In this document: positions 1-6,159 of the stretch, one piece after another
Layout: each line of letters opens with the position of its first letter
Numbering within the stretch: position 1 is the first letter of the stretch
Assembly: GCA_026393955.1 (NCBI GenBank)
Contig: JAPKZE010000134.1
Span: forward strand, 1-9,108
DNA: 9,108 nt
From: Candidatus Aminicenantota bacterium
Lineage (GTDB): Bacteria > Acidobacteriota > Aminicenantia > Aminicenantales > Saccharicenantaceae
Direction: 5' to 3'
Notes under the pieces: generated by a model
The model's database searches: none
What the model was told of the DNA's origin: nothing
What the model saw: the letters and a program-made list of their open reading frames with translations, nothing else
Program-made: the position numbers and the translations under genes

Positions 1-213
1 CCGGTGGCAGGTCTGGCAGTCGTCGAGGCGCGAACCCGCCGCGCCCGGGTACTGCAGGATGAAGCCCCTCATATCGGCGTCGTTCTCGTGCCCGACATAG
101 GCCCGGGAGAGCGCGGGCACCTGGCTCCGGGCGGTGGCGACGAACCAGCCTATGCCTATCAAGGCCACGGCCGCCAGCGTCACGAGGCCGGCCGGTCTTC
201 CTTCGAGCTTCAT
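1..213 (-). CDS. Membrane-anchored c-type cytochrome, N-terminal fragment
   Basis: Reading leftward from an ATG at 213-211, 71 codons are open to the window edge, so the C-terminus is missing. The product starts with a short charged segment (MKLEGR), then a hydrophobic stretch at about residues 8-27 (PAGLVTLAAVALIGIGWFVA) that fits an uncleaved signal anchor or signal peptide. A c-type heme-binding motif CQTCH lies at residues 66-70, close to the visible end. A strong Shine-Dalgarno sequence (GGGAGGAG on the minus strand, about 217-225) supports this start. Such proteins carry covalently bound heme on the outer face of the inner membrane and move electrons in respiration; more CxxCH motifs would be expected beyond the edge if it is a multiheme protein, but only one can be seen. 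The gene diverges from the rest of the window, so no functional link to the cofactor operon is implied. Confidence 0.72.
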   Translation of the reverse strand, partial: MKLEGRPAGLVTLAAVALIGIGWFVATARSQVPALSRAYVGHENDADMRGFILQYPGAAGSRLDDCQTCHR

Positions 214-234
214 GCCTCTCCTCCCAAGAAGGGC

Positions 235-263
235 ATCTTAACGGAACCCGCCTCCGCGAGCAA
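235..263 (-). promoter_or_regulatory. Candidate sigma-70-type promoter for the cytochrome gene
   Basis: On the minus strand a -35-like TTGCTC (263-258) is followed after exactly 17 bp by a -10-like TAAGAT (240-235). Each hexamer matches the consensus at four of six positions. Transcription would start near 228, giving a leader of about 15 bases that still holds the Shine-Dalgarno sequence. The spacing and location are right, but the match is modest and the call is inference. Confidence 0.33.
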
Positions 264-279
264 GAACCAGAAGGTAGGT

Positions 280-310
280 TTGACCCCGTCTGGGTTCGAG
301 TCCGTATGAT
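280..310 (+). promoter_or_regulatory. Candidate promoter for the CBM9-like gene and dus
   Basis: TTGACC (280-285) and TATGAT (305-310) each match the sigma-70 hexamers at five of six positions, but the spacer is 19 bp rather than 17. Transcription would begin near 317, about 33 bases before the preferred start codon at 350. A second candidate -10, TAGAAT at 328-333 preceded by an extended TGG, would start transcription near 340, which is too close to the start codon for a normal leader. I favour the first. Confidence 0.35.
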
Positions 311-349
311 TGCCCGGAGGCATGTGGTAGAATTCTCTTGAGGTCAACG

Positions 350-1195
350 GTGGTGTTCCCATCAAGCCTGTCACGCCGCAGGGTTCTGTTCCTGCCCATC
401 TTTTTGCTCGCCTTGTCCGCGGCCGCGGCGACCGTCCCGGCCGTCCAGAGCGCCAAGGTTTCGTCGCCCGTGCATCTCGACGGCCAGATCGACGAATGGA
501 CGTCCGTCCCCAGGATCTCCGATGCCAAGACGGGTTCGGAGTTCGCCTTTCAGAACGACGGCCGGTACCTTTATGTTCTCCTGGTCGTGAAGAACCCCGA
601 GTTCCTGAAGTCGGCCGAGGCCACAGGCATGACCGTCCTGGGCAGTCCAGGCGGGAGCCGCAAGCCGGCCAGAGGGGTCCGCTTCCTGAACGGAGAGATC
701 AGCGCCGACGGCCATATCGTCTGGCTCGAGAGCCAGGGGGCCGTCCTGAGCGAAGCGGAGAAGGCGGAGATCCGAAAGACCCCCCGGCACCCGATCTTCC
801 TCGCGTTCGCCGTCGACGAGAAGGGCAGCTCCTACGGGCCCTTGCGGAAGCAGACAGAGACCTTGCCGCCGGATTTCGCCGCGAATCGGCAGGCGGATGC
901 AGCGGTCTTCGAATGCCGTATCCCTCTGGCCACTCCCGATCTCGTTCCGGGCGGCCTCGGCGGAACCCCCGGCGCGACGATCCGCCTGACGTTCGATTGG
1001 GCGGCCACCACTCAAAAGAGCCTTTCCACCCAGGGCAGTCGGGAATCTCCGGGCCATAACCCCGGCTATCAGTCCGGCACCGGGCGCACCTGGGGCCAGG
1101 AATTTCTCGATACGTTCGATCCGCTGTCCAGGCCAGACCTGGCCGCAAAGAGGTTTTCGTTCGCGGTGGAAGTGAAGCTGGCGGACGAACGCTAG
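350..1195 (+). CDS. Secreted CBM9-like (beta-sandwich) protein of unknown function
   Basis: A 281-residue protein starting at GTG 350. The start was chosen because GAGGT (340-344) lies at good Shine-Dalgarno distance; GTG 353 would fit about as well, while the further upstream TTG at 338 has its only GGAGG 17 bases away. An Arg-rich n-region (RRR) followed by VLFLPIFLLALSAAAA makes a clear signal peptide ending near residue 30. The mature part opens with VHLDGQIDEW (residues 41-50) and then QNDGRYLYVLL (68-78). This LDG-x-DEW / NDG-x-LYV pattern is typical of carbohydrate-binding family 9-like or DOMON-like domains in secreted bacterial proteins. The rest shows no catalytic motif I recognise, and the substrate is unknown. 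The stop TAG directly abuts the ATG of dus, so the two are likely cotranscribed. Codon third positions look less GC-rich than in the downstream operon. Confidence 0.7.
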   Translation: MVFPSSLSRRRVLFLPIFLLALSAAAATVPAVQSAKVSSPVHLDGQIDEWTSVPRISDAKTGSEFAFQNDGRYLYVLLVVKNPEFLKSAEATGMTVLGSPGGSRKPARGVRFLNGEISADGHIVWLESQGAVLSEAEKAEIRKTPRHPIFLAFAVDEKGSSYGPLRKQTETLPPDFAANRQADAAVFECRIPLATPDLVPGGLGGTPGATIRLTFDWAATTQKSLSTQGSRESPGHNPGYQSGTGRTWGQEFLDTFDPLSRPDLAAKRFSFAVEVKLADER

Positions 1196-2173
1196 ATGCC
1201 GCTCCGGATCGGCGACGTCGCCATCGACTTCCCCGTCGGCCTAGGCGCGCTGGCCGGCTACAGCGACCTCCCCTACCGCCTGATCTGCCGCTCGCTTGGC
1301 GCCCCCTTCTGCATCACCGAGGCCATGCTCGACCGCCAGATCCTGCTCGAAGGAAAGCTGCGCAAACGGCTCATCCGGCTCGACCCGGCCGACCACCCGG
1401 TCGCGGGCCAGATCATGGGCATCGAGCCGGAGACCATGGCCGAGGCGGCCCGCTCGCTCGACCGGATGGGTTTCGACATCATCGACCTCAATTTCGCCTG
1501 TCCCGTCCGCAAGGTCGTCTCGCACAAGCGCGGCGGGGCGCTCATGAAGGACCCGGCCCGGGCCCTGGCCACGGTCCGGGCCGTCATCGAGGCCGTGCCC
1601 GGCCGGCCCGTGACGCTCAAGCTGCGGCGCTCGTTCCGGACCTCCGACACCGCCAACGAGGATTTTTGGGCCATCGCCCGCGGCGCCTTCGAGGCCGGCG
1701 CGGCCGCGATCGCCGTCCACGCCCGGAGCGTCGAACAGAAGTATACCGGCCGGGCCGATTGGGGCTTCCTGGCCGCGGTCAAGCGCGAATTCCCCGACCG
1801 GACCATCCTCGGCTCGGGCGACGTCACCAGCCCGGCCGAGTCCTTGCGCATGCTGGCCGAGACGGGCGTCGACGGCGTCCTGGCGGCGCGCGGGGCCATC
1901 GGCAATCCCTGGTTCTTCGGCCAGGCCCGCGACCTCGCCGCGGGACGTCCGCCCCGCCAGCCGGCGCTCGACGAGCAGCGTGAGGTCATCTACCGGCACT
2001 TCCGGCTGGCCAGCGAAGCTTACGACCCACGCCGCGGCCTCAAGATGCTGCGTCACTGCAGCCTGCAGTACGCCAAGATGCACCCCCGCCGGACCGACCT
2101 TCGCAACGCCCTCGTCCCGGTCCGGACCGAGGCCGAGTGGCGGGCCGTGATCGACGCCTTCTACGGCGCCTGA
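1196..2173 (+). CDS. dus: tRNA-dihydrouridine synthase (Dus family)
   Basis: A 325-residue flavoenzyme that reduces specific uridines in the tRNA D-loop (and neighbouring sites) to dihydrouridine using FMN and NADPH. The TIM-barrel motifs appear in order: LGALAGYSDLPYR (16-28) for the usual MAPMAGxTDxPFR; NFACPVRKV (99-107) with the catalytic Cys102; SHKRGGALM (109-117); the phosphate-binding LKLR (Lys142); HARSVEQKYTGRADW (175-189); GSGDV (206-210); and ARGAIGNPWFF (231-241). The usual Gly before the catalytic Cys is Ala here. The C-terminal helical domain is present, so the protein is full length. The start ATG immediately follows the stop of the upstream gene and has no clear Shine-Dalgarno sequence, suggesting translation by re-initiation. 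Which of the Dus subfamilies and which uridine it modifies cannot be told from motifs alone. Confidence 0.93.
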   Translation: MPLRIGDVAIDFPVGLGALAGYSDLPYRLICRSLGAPFCITEAMLDRQILLEGKLRKRLIRLDPADHPVAGQIMGIEPETMAEAARSLDRMGFDIIDLNFACPVRKVVSHKRGGALMKDPARALATVRAVIEAVPGRPVTLKLRRSFRTSDTANEDFWAIARGAFEAGAAAIAVHARSVEQKYTGRADWGFLAAVKREFPDRTILGSGDVTSPAESLRMLAETGVDGVLAARGAIGNPWFFGQARDLAAGRPPRQPALDEQREVIYRHFRLASEAYDPRRGLKMLRHCSLQYAKMHPRRTDLRNALVPVRTEAEWRAVIDAFYGA

Positions 2174-2188
2174 GAAACGGCGGAGCAA

Positions 2189-2202
2189 GGGGACATGTCC
2201 CC
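2189..2202. repeat. 14-bp perfect palindrome GGGGACATGTCCCC
   Basis: A perfect inverted repeat 16 bases after the dus stop. As RNA it could form a 5-bp hairpin with a CATG loop, but no T-run follows, so it is a poor intrinsic terminator. From memory, G-rich palindromes of this style recur in many environmental genomes as dispersed REP-like elements. A protein-binding operator is the other possibility. There is only one copy in the window. Confidence 0.5.
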
Positions 2203-2253
2203 ATTCCTGTTTCCAATTCCGGCTTTACAGCCCCGGCCCGATGTGCTATCTAA

Positions 2254-2342
2254 CACGGTGCTCCGAGCCGACGGCGCTACAGCCCATGAGGCCAGGCGCT
2301 TCGGCCGACAGGGAGGAGCGGGAAACGGCTCCTCCTTCCGTG
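2254..2342 (+). promoter_or_regulatory. Candidate Moco/Tuco riboswitch (molybdenum or tungsten cofactor-sensing RNA)
   Basis: The leader of the transporter operon folds into a compact three-way arrangement. A closing helix CACGG/CCGTG pairs 2254-2258 with 2338-2342. A nested arm spans 2267-2305: GCCG (2267-2270) with CGGC (2302-2305), GCGC (2274-2277) with GCGC (2296-2299), and GCC/GGC (2282-2284, 2290-2292) around a CATGA loop. A second arm pairs GGAGGAGC (2312-2319) with GCTCCTCC (2328-2335), 8 of 8 bp, capped by a likely GAAA tetraloop (2322-2325). Unpaired segments such as CCATGAGGCC and GACAGGGAGGA resemble the conserved blocks of the Moco RNA motif as I remember them. Location is decisive support: the next genes are a tungstate-type transporter and molybdopterin synthesis genes, the known targets of this class. 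The extra stem in the first arm may favour the Moco over the Tuco variant, but ligand choice is not settled. Confidence 0.75.
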
Positions 2343-2354
2343 ATCGAAAAGGAG
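2332..2354 (+). promoter_or_regulatory. Ribosome binding site of the tungstate-binding protein gene with overlapping anti-SD
   Basis: AAGGAG (2349-2354) is a strong Shine-Dalgarno sequence 5 bases before the TTG start at 2360 and decides that start. The segment CTCCTT (2332-2337) is its perfect 6-bp complement, separated by an 11-base loop. Four of those bases (2332-2335) also belong to the 3' strand of the aptamer's 8-bp arm, and the loop contains the 3' strand of the closing helix. The two folds are therefore mutually exclusive. The complementarity is seen directly; the regulatory role is inferred. Confidence 0.5.
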
Positions 2355-2359
2355 ACACT

Positions 2360-3220
2360 TTGCGGCGCATATCCCGGCCCACCCGCCGATCCGCTGGAAT
2401 CACGGCGGTCACACTCGCGACCCTCTCGGTCATGGCTCTAGGCGCCGCTCCCGCCGCGGAGCGGACGCTCATGCTGGCCACGACGACGAGTGTCGACGCC
2501 ACGGGGCTTCTCGACGTCCTGGCCGACGCGTTCAAAGCGGAGACGGGCATCACGCTCAAGTGGATCGCCGTCGGCACGGGCGCGGCCCTGAAGCAGGCCC
2601 GCGACGGGAACGCCGACATCGTCATCGTCCACGCCCGCAAGCTCGAGGACGAGTTCCTCCGCGACGGCTTCGGCGTCAACCGCCGGGTCATCGCCCGGAA
2701 CTGGTTCATGATCGTCGGCCCGCCCGACGACCCGGCCCGCGTCGCCGGCGCCCCCTCCGCGGCCGAGGCCCTCGGCCGCATCAAGTCGGCCGGCGCGCCC
2801 TTCGTCAGCCGCGGCGACAGATCCGGGACGCACACCCGCGAGCTCGACCTCTGGGCCCTGGCCGGAGGGAAACCCCTGACCGCCTATCTCGAGACCGGCC
2901 AGGGCATGGCCGAGACCCTCCGCATCGCGGCCGAGCGGCGGGCCTACACGCTGACCGACACCGCGACCTTCTACGGCCTGCGGGGCATCGACGGCCTCAA
3001 GCCGGTCTACGAGAACTCGCCCGAGCTCGAGAACATTTACGCCGTTATCGCCGTCGACCCGGCCCGCATCCCGACCGCCCGTTACGGCGAGGCCATGGCC
3101 TTCATCGCCTTCCTGACCTCGCTTCGCGGCCAGACGCTCATCGGAGAATTCCGGGGCCAGGCCGGGCGGCCACTCTTCGAACCGCTCGCCGCCATCCCCG
3201 GGGTGGACCTGGTCAAATGA
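2360..3220 (+). CDS. tupA: Tungstate (or molybdate) ABC transporter, periplasmic binding protein TupA-type
   Basis: A 286-residue binding protein that captures the oxyanion in the periplasm and delivers it to the permease. The TTG at 2360 is chosen because AAGGAG sits 5 bases upstream and a proper signal peptide follows (Arg-rich start, then a hydrophobic run, with cleavage near residue 33 after APAA). Starting at ATG 2195 instead would translate the palindrome and the riboswitch. The mature protein begins with the family hallmark TTTS (41-44) in LATTTSVDATGLLDVL, followed by VGTGAALKQARDG, a VHA segment (90-92), SRGDRSGTH (150-158) and a YTLTD segment. This order is that of TupA-type tungstate-binding proteins. 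There is no lipobox Cys, consistent with a soluble periplasmic protein. Tungstate versus molybdate cannot be decided from sequence. It is the first gene after the riboswitch and overlaps the permease gene. Confidence 0.88.
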   Translation: MRRISRPTRRSAGITAVTLATLSVMALGAAPAAERTLMLATTTSVDATGLLDVLADAFKAETGITLKWIAVGTGAALKQARDGNADIVIVHARKLEDEFLRDGFGVNRRVIARNWFMIVGPPDDPARVAGAPSAAEALGRIKSAGAPFVSRGDRSGTHTRELDLWALAGGKPLTAYLETGQGMAETLRIAAERRAYTLTDTATFYGLRGIDGLKPVYENSPELENIYAVIAVDPARIPTARYGEAMAFIAFLTSLRGQTLIGEFRGQAGRPLFEPLAAIPGVDLVK

Positions 3221-3870
3221 TCGCCCGCGAGCTCGCCCTGGCGGTCTGGGTCTCGCTCAAGACGAGCGGCCTGGCCGCCGTCATCGCCAGCGCCCTGGCC
3301 GTGCCGGCCGCTCTCTTCCTGGCCGGGCGCGAGTTCCGCGGCAAGAAGCTCATCCTGGCCGTCAACCAGACCTGGATGGCCGCCCCGACGGTGGTCATCG
3401 GGCTGCTCTTCTACTCGCTCCTCAGCCGCAACGGCCCCCTCGGCGGGCTGGGCCTGCTCTACACCCAGGCGGCCATGACCGTCGGCCAGATCTTCCTCAT
3501 CCTGCCGCTTATCACCGGCTTTTCCTATACGGCCCTGCGGCAGGTCGATCGGCGGGCCCGGCTGACCGCCCTGACCCTGGGCGCGACCGGCCGCCAGGCC
3601 GGCTGGATCGTCCTGCGCGAGGCCCGCTTCCCGCTCCTCGTCGCCGTCCTGGCCGGGTTCGCCCGGGCCGTCTCCGAGGTCGGGATCGCCATGATGCTCG
3701 GCGGCAACATCCGCTACGCCACCCGCAACATCACGACCTCGATCGCCCTCGAGACGGCCAAGGGCGAGTTCCGCAACGGCGTCGTCCTCGGCGTCCTCCT
3801 CCTCGTCATCACGCTCGGCATCAACTATCTCGTCCAGGCCGGGCTCCGCGGCCGGGACGGAGGAGCGTAA
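3217..3870 (+). CDS. tupB: Tungstate ABC transporter permease, TupB-type
   Basis: A 217-residue inner-membrane permease subunit. Five hydrophobic segments can be seen, at about residues 14-36, 45-68, 80-104, 140-163 and 187-209, as in other TupB proteins. The cytoplasmic EAA-like loop that docks on the ATPase lies at about 117-139 (TALTLGATGRQAGW... then LREARFP). The segment GGNIRYATRNITTSIALET (162-180) is characteristic of tungstate permeases. The ATG overlaps the TGA of tupA as ATGA, with only a weak GGTGGA upstream, so translation is probably coupled. The stop lies just before the ATPase gene, whose Shine-Dalgarno sequence is inside the tupB end. No truncation is evident. Confidence 0.9.
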   Translation: MIARELALAVWVSLKTSGLAAVIASALAVPAALFLAGREFRGKKLILAVNQTWMAAPTVVIGLLFYSLLSRNGPLGGLGLLYTQAAMTVGQIFLILPLITGFSYTALRQVDRRARLTALTLGATGRQAGWIVLREARFPLLVAVLAGFARAVSEVGIAMMLGGNIRYATRNITTSIALETAKGEFRNGVVLGVLLLVITLGINYLVQAGLRGRDGGA

Positions 3871-3872
3871 AG

Positions 3873-4934
3873 ATGGGTGGACTCGTCTACCGGCTCGAGA
3901 GGGTCGCCTACGCCTATCCGCCGGCCCCGGGACCGTTCTCGCTCGAGCTCGAAGCCCTGACGGTCGCCGAGGGCGAAGTCCTGGCCCTGGTCGGGCCGAA
4001 CGGGGCCGGCAAGACGACCTTGCTGATGCTCCTCGCGTTCCTCCTCCGGCCCGCCCGCGGACGGCTGGATTTTCTGGGCCGGGACCCGTGGGCCGCGACG
4101 GACGGCGCGGCCGAGGCCCGCCGCAGAGCGGTCCTCCTGACGCACCATCCGTATCTGTTCAAGGGCACGATCGCCGACAACGTCGCTTTCGGCCTCAAGC
4201 TCCGCAAGCTCCCGGAGGCGGAGACGCGCGCCCGCGCGGCCGCCGCCCTGGCGCTTGTCGAGCTCGACGGCCGGGGCGGGAGGAGCGTCTCCGGTCTGAG
4301 CGCCGGCCAGGCCCAGCGCGTGGCCATCGCCCGGGCCCTCGCCCTGCGCCCCCGCGTTCTCTTGCTCGACGAGCCCACGGCGAACCTCGACGCAGCCCTG
4401 GGCCTGCGCATGGAGGCCGTTCTGCGCGAGGCCGGCCACGATTGGGGGACGACCGTGGTCTTTTCGACGCACAACTTCTCCCAAGCCTCCCGGCTGGCCG
4501 ACGCCATCCTCTACCTTTCGGAGGGTCGCCGGGTCGAGTTCAGCCACGAGAACTGCTTCAGCGGCACAACCGCGACCGACGGCCGGACGAGCTGGATCGA
4601 GCCCAAACCGGGTGTCCGGATCGTCTTCCCGGGCGAGACGCGGGGACATGTGACCTGCGTCATCGATCCGTCCGCGATCCGCCTCGTGGCCGCCGGAGAA
4701 AAGGGCGCGGCGCCGCCTTCCGGCCCGAACGTCTTCCGGGGCCGCGTCAGCCGGATGGAGACGACCGACGCGGCGACGGCCCTGGTCCGGGTCAGCGGCG
4801 ACCTCGTCTTCCGGGCCACCGTGCCGGTCGGCGAGCTCGAAGCCGGCGGCATTTCCCTTTCCCGGGAGGTTCTGCTAACATTTGAGCCGCGCTCCGTCAA
4901 GGTCGTCGGCGAACGGCCGGCGGAGGTCGGATAA
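3873..4934 (+). CDS. Tungstate/molybdate ABC transporter ATPase with C-terminal Mop/TOBE-like domains
   Basis: A 353-residue ATPase that powers oxyanion import with the TupB-type permease. Walker A is GPNGAGKTT (41-49), the signature LSAGQAQR (142-149), Walker B VLLLDEPTANLD (162-173), and the switch His200 lies in STHNFS. The Q-loop reads LLTHHPYLFKGT (88-99), with His91 where a Gln normally stands. After residue 220 come about 130 residues typical of ModC- and WtpC-type ATPases: a first module at about 222-272 (ending CVIDPSAIRLV) and a second at about 286-346 (NVFRGRV to the end of the fold). Such domains bind oxyanion or regulate transport. Classical TupC proteins are usually shorter and lack this tail, so the partner set is mixed. 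The start ATG is preceded by a strong GGAGGAG (3859-3865). The gene ends 5 bases before moeA. Confidence 0.87.
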   Translation: MGGLVYRLERVAYAYPPAPGPFSLELEALTVAEGEVLALVGPNGAGKTTLLMLLAFLLRPARGRLDFLGRDPWAATDGAAEARRRAVLLTHHPYLFKGTIADNVAFGLKLRKLPEAETRARAAAALALVELDGRGGRSVSGLSAGQAQRVAIARALALRPRVLLLDEPTANLDAALGLRMEAVLREAGHDWGTTVVFSTHNFSQASRLADAILYLSEGRRVEFSHENCFSGTTATDGRTSWIEPKPGVRIVFPGETRGHVTCVIDPSAIRLVAAGEKGAAPPSGPNVFRGRVSRMETTDAATALVRVSGDLVFRATVPVGELEAGGISLSREVLLTFEPRSVKVVGERPAEVG

Positions 4935-4939
4935 TCCTC

Positions 4940-6157
4940 ATGATCGAATACACCGACGCCCGCGCCCGGGTCCTCGCCGCCGCGAAGGGCCTGCCGGCCG
5001 GATCGGTCCCGCTGCCGCAGTCCTTGGGCCGGACCCTGGCCCGCGACATCAAGGCCGCGGAGAACATCCCTCCGTTCACCAAGGCGACCATGGACGGCTA
5101 CGCGGTCCGGGCGGCCGACACCCGCAGTTCCGGGACCGCGGGCGCGGGCGCCGTCGAGCTCGACGTCCTCGAGGACCTGCCCGCGGGCCGCCTCTCCCGG
5201 AAGACCGTCGGGCCGGGCCAGGCCGTCCGCATCATGACCGGCGCGCCGCTGCCCGCCGGCGCGGACGCCGTGGTCATGGTCGAGGACACCGGGAAAGCCG
5301 GCCGCCGCGTCACGGTCCGGCGCGAGGTCGGTCCGGGCGACAACATCGGCCTGGCCGGAGAAGACCTCAAGAAGGGCGAGATCGCCCTCGGGCGGGGCGC
5401 CCTCATCGGCCCGGCCGAGATCGGCATGCTGGCCGCGGCCGGCCGTCACCGCGTGCCGGTGACGCGACGGCCCAGGCTGGCCGTCATCGCCACCGGCGAC
5501 GAGATCGTCGAGCCCGGCGAGCGGAAGCGCCGCGGCCAGATCCGAAACGCCAACGGCCCGGCCCTTACCGCGTTGGCCCTCGCGGCCGGCGCCGAAGCGG
5601 TTTACCTCGGCATCGCCCGCGACAAGAACTCCTCGCTCGCGGCGAAGCTGGCCAAGGCCAGTGGCGCCGACATCCTCGTCCTCTCGGGCGGTGTCTCTGT
5701 CGGCGACTACGACCTGGTCAAGGCCGAGCTGGAGGCCGCCGGGGTCGAGCCGGTCTTCTGGCAGGTCCGCATCAAGCCGGGCAAGCCCGTGTTCTTCGGC
5801 GTCCGGGGCCGCCAGCTGGTGTTCGGCCTGCCGGGCAACCCGACCAGCGCCATGGTGACGTTTCACCTCTTCGTCCGGCCGGCCATCGACCGGCTCCTCG
5901 GCTGTGCCGTTCCGGGACCGGAACCGGCCACGGCGATCCTCGGCGAGACGGTCGTCCTCAAGCCGGGCCGGACCCAGTTCCTGCGGGGCCGCTTCGTCGG
6001 CCGGGGCCCGATCCTCACGGTCGTGCCTTACGAGGACCAGCGGAGCGGCGTCCTTCGTTCCATGGTCCGCGGCCGTGTCCTCATCGTCGTCCCGGCCGAC
6101 GCCGCCCGGATCGAAGCCGGCCGCGAGGTCGAGATCCTCCTGATGGACGGACTGTGA
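4940..6157 (+). CDS. moeA: Molybdopterin molybdotransferase MoeA
   Basis: A 405-residue cytoplasmic enzyme that inserts molybdate (or tungstate) into adenylylated molybdopterin, releasing AMP and the finished cofactor. Family motifs appear in order: PPFTKATMDGYAVRAAD (44-60, with Asp52), IMTGAPLPAGADAVV (98-112), VATGDEIVEPGE-type segment (182-194, with Glu188), Asp228, SGGVSVGDYD (249-258), IKPGKPVFFG (278-287) and GLPGNPTSA (296-304). The acidic residues correspond to those found important in E. coli MoeA. A C-terminal beta domain follows to residue 405, so the protein is full length. GGAGGT (4922-4927) is the likely ribosome binding site, with a rather long 12-base spacer, suggesting coupling to the ATPase gene upstream. 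Its TGA lies 2 bases before the ATG of moaC. Whether the metal is Mo or W cannot be read from the sequence. Confidence 0.96.
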   Translation: MIEYTDARARVLAAAKGLPAGSVPLPQSLGRTLARDIKAAENIPPFTKATMDGYAVRAADTRSSGTAGAGAVELDVLEDLPAGRLSRKTVGPGQAVRIMTGAPLPAGADAVVMVEDTGKAGRRVTVRREVGPGDNIGLAGEDLKKGEIALGRGALIGPAEIGMLAAAGRHRVPVTRRPRLAVIATGDEIVEPGERKRRGQIRNANGPALTALALAAGAEAVYLGIARDKNSSLAAKLAKASGADILVLSGGVSVGDYDLVKAELEAAGVEPVFWQVRIKPGKPVFFGVRGRQLVFGLPGNPTSAMVTFHLFVRPAIDRLLGCAVPGPEPATAILGETVVLKPGRTQFLRGRFVGRGPILTVVPYEDQRSGVLRSMVRGRVLIVVPADAARIEAGREVEILLMDGL

Positions 6158-6159
6158 TC

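Noticed and set aside
291..305. GGTTCGAGTCC (293-303) looks like the T-loop of a tRNA, suggesting a tRNA remnant or attachment site.
   Set aside because: Only two T-stem pairs can form; no acceptor stem, anticodon arm or CCA end is present. Most likely chance.
2189..2212. The palindrome as an intrinsic terminator of dus.
   Set aside because: The hairpin would have only 5 bp with a 4-base loop and no T-run follows.
2224..2252. TTTACA and TATCTA with a 17-bp spacer and extended TGC as a promoter for the transporter operon.
   Set aside because: The -10 match is poor and transcription would begin near 2259, after the 5' strand of the aptamer's closing helix, so it would not yield the riboswitch. 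The true promoter is probably further upstream or the operon is read from dus.
2560..3216. Extended N-terminus of the permease from an upstream ATG.
   Set aside because: The extra part is an Arg/Pro-rich shadow of tupA; the permease aligns with its family from ATG 3217.
4511..5866. A 451-codon open frame on the minus strand opposite the ATPase tail and moeA.
   Set aside because: Both genes beneath it are confirmed by motifs; the reverse frame has a low-complexity composition typical of GC-rich antisense frames.
4882..6159. A long plus-strand frame leading into moaC, apparently an N-terminal extension of MoaC.
   Set aside because: It overlaps moeA in another frame and is Arg/Gly/Pro-rich without motifs; MoaC is full length from 6160.
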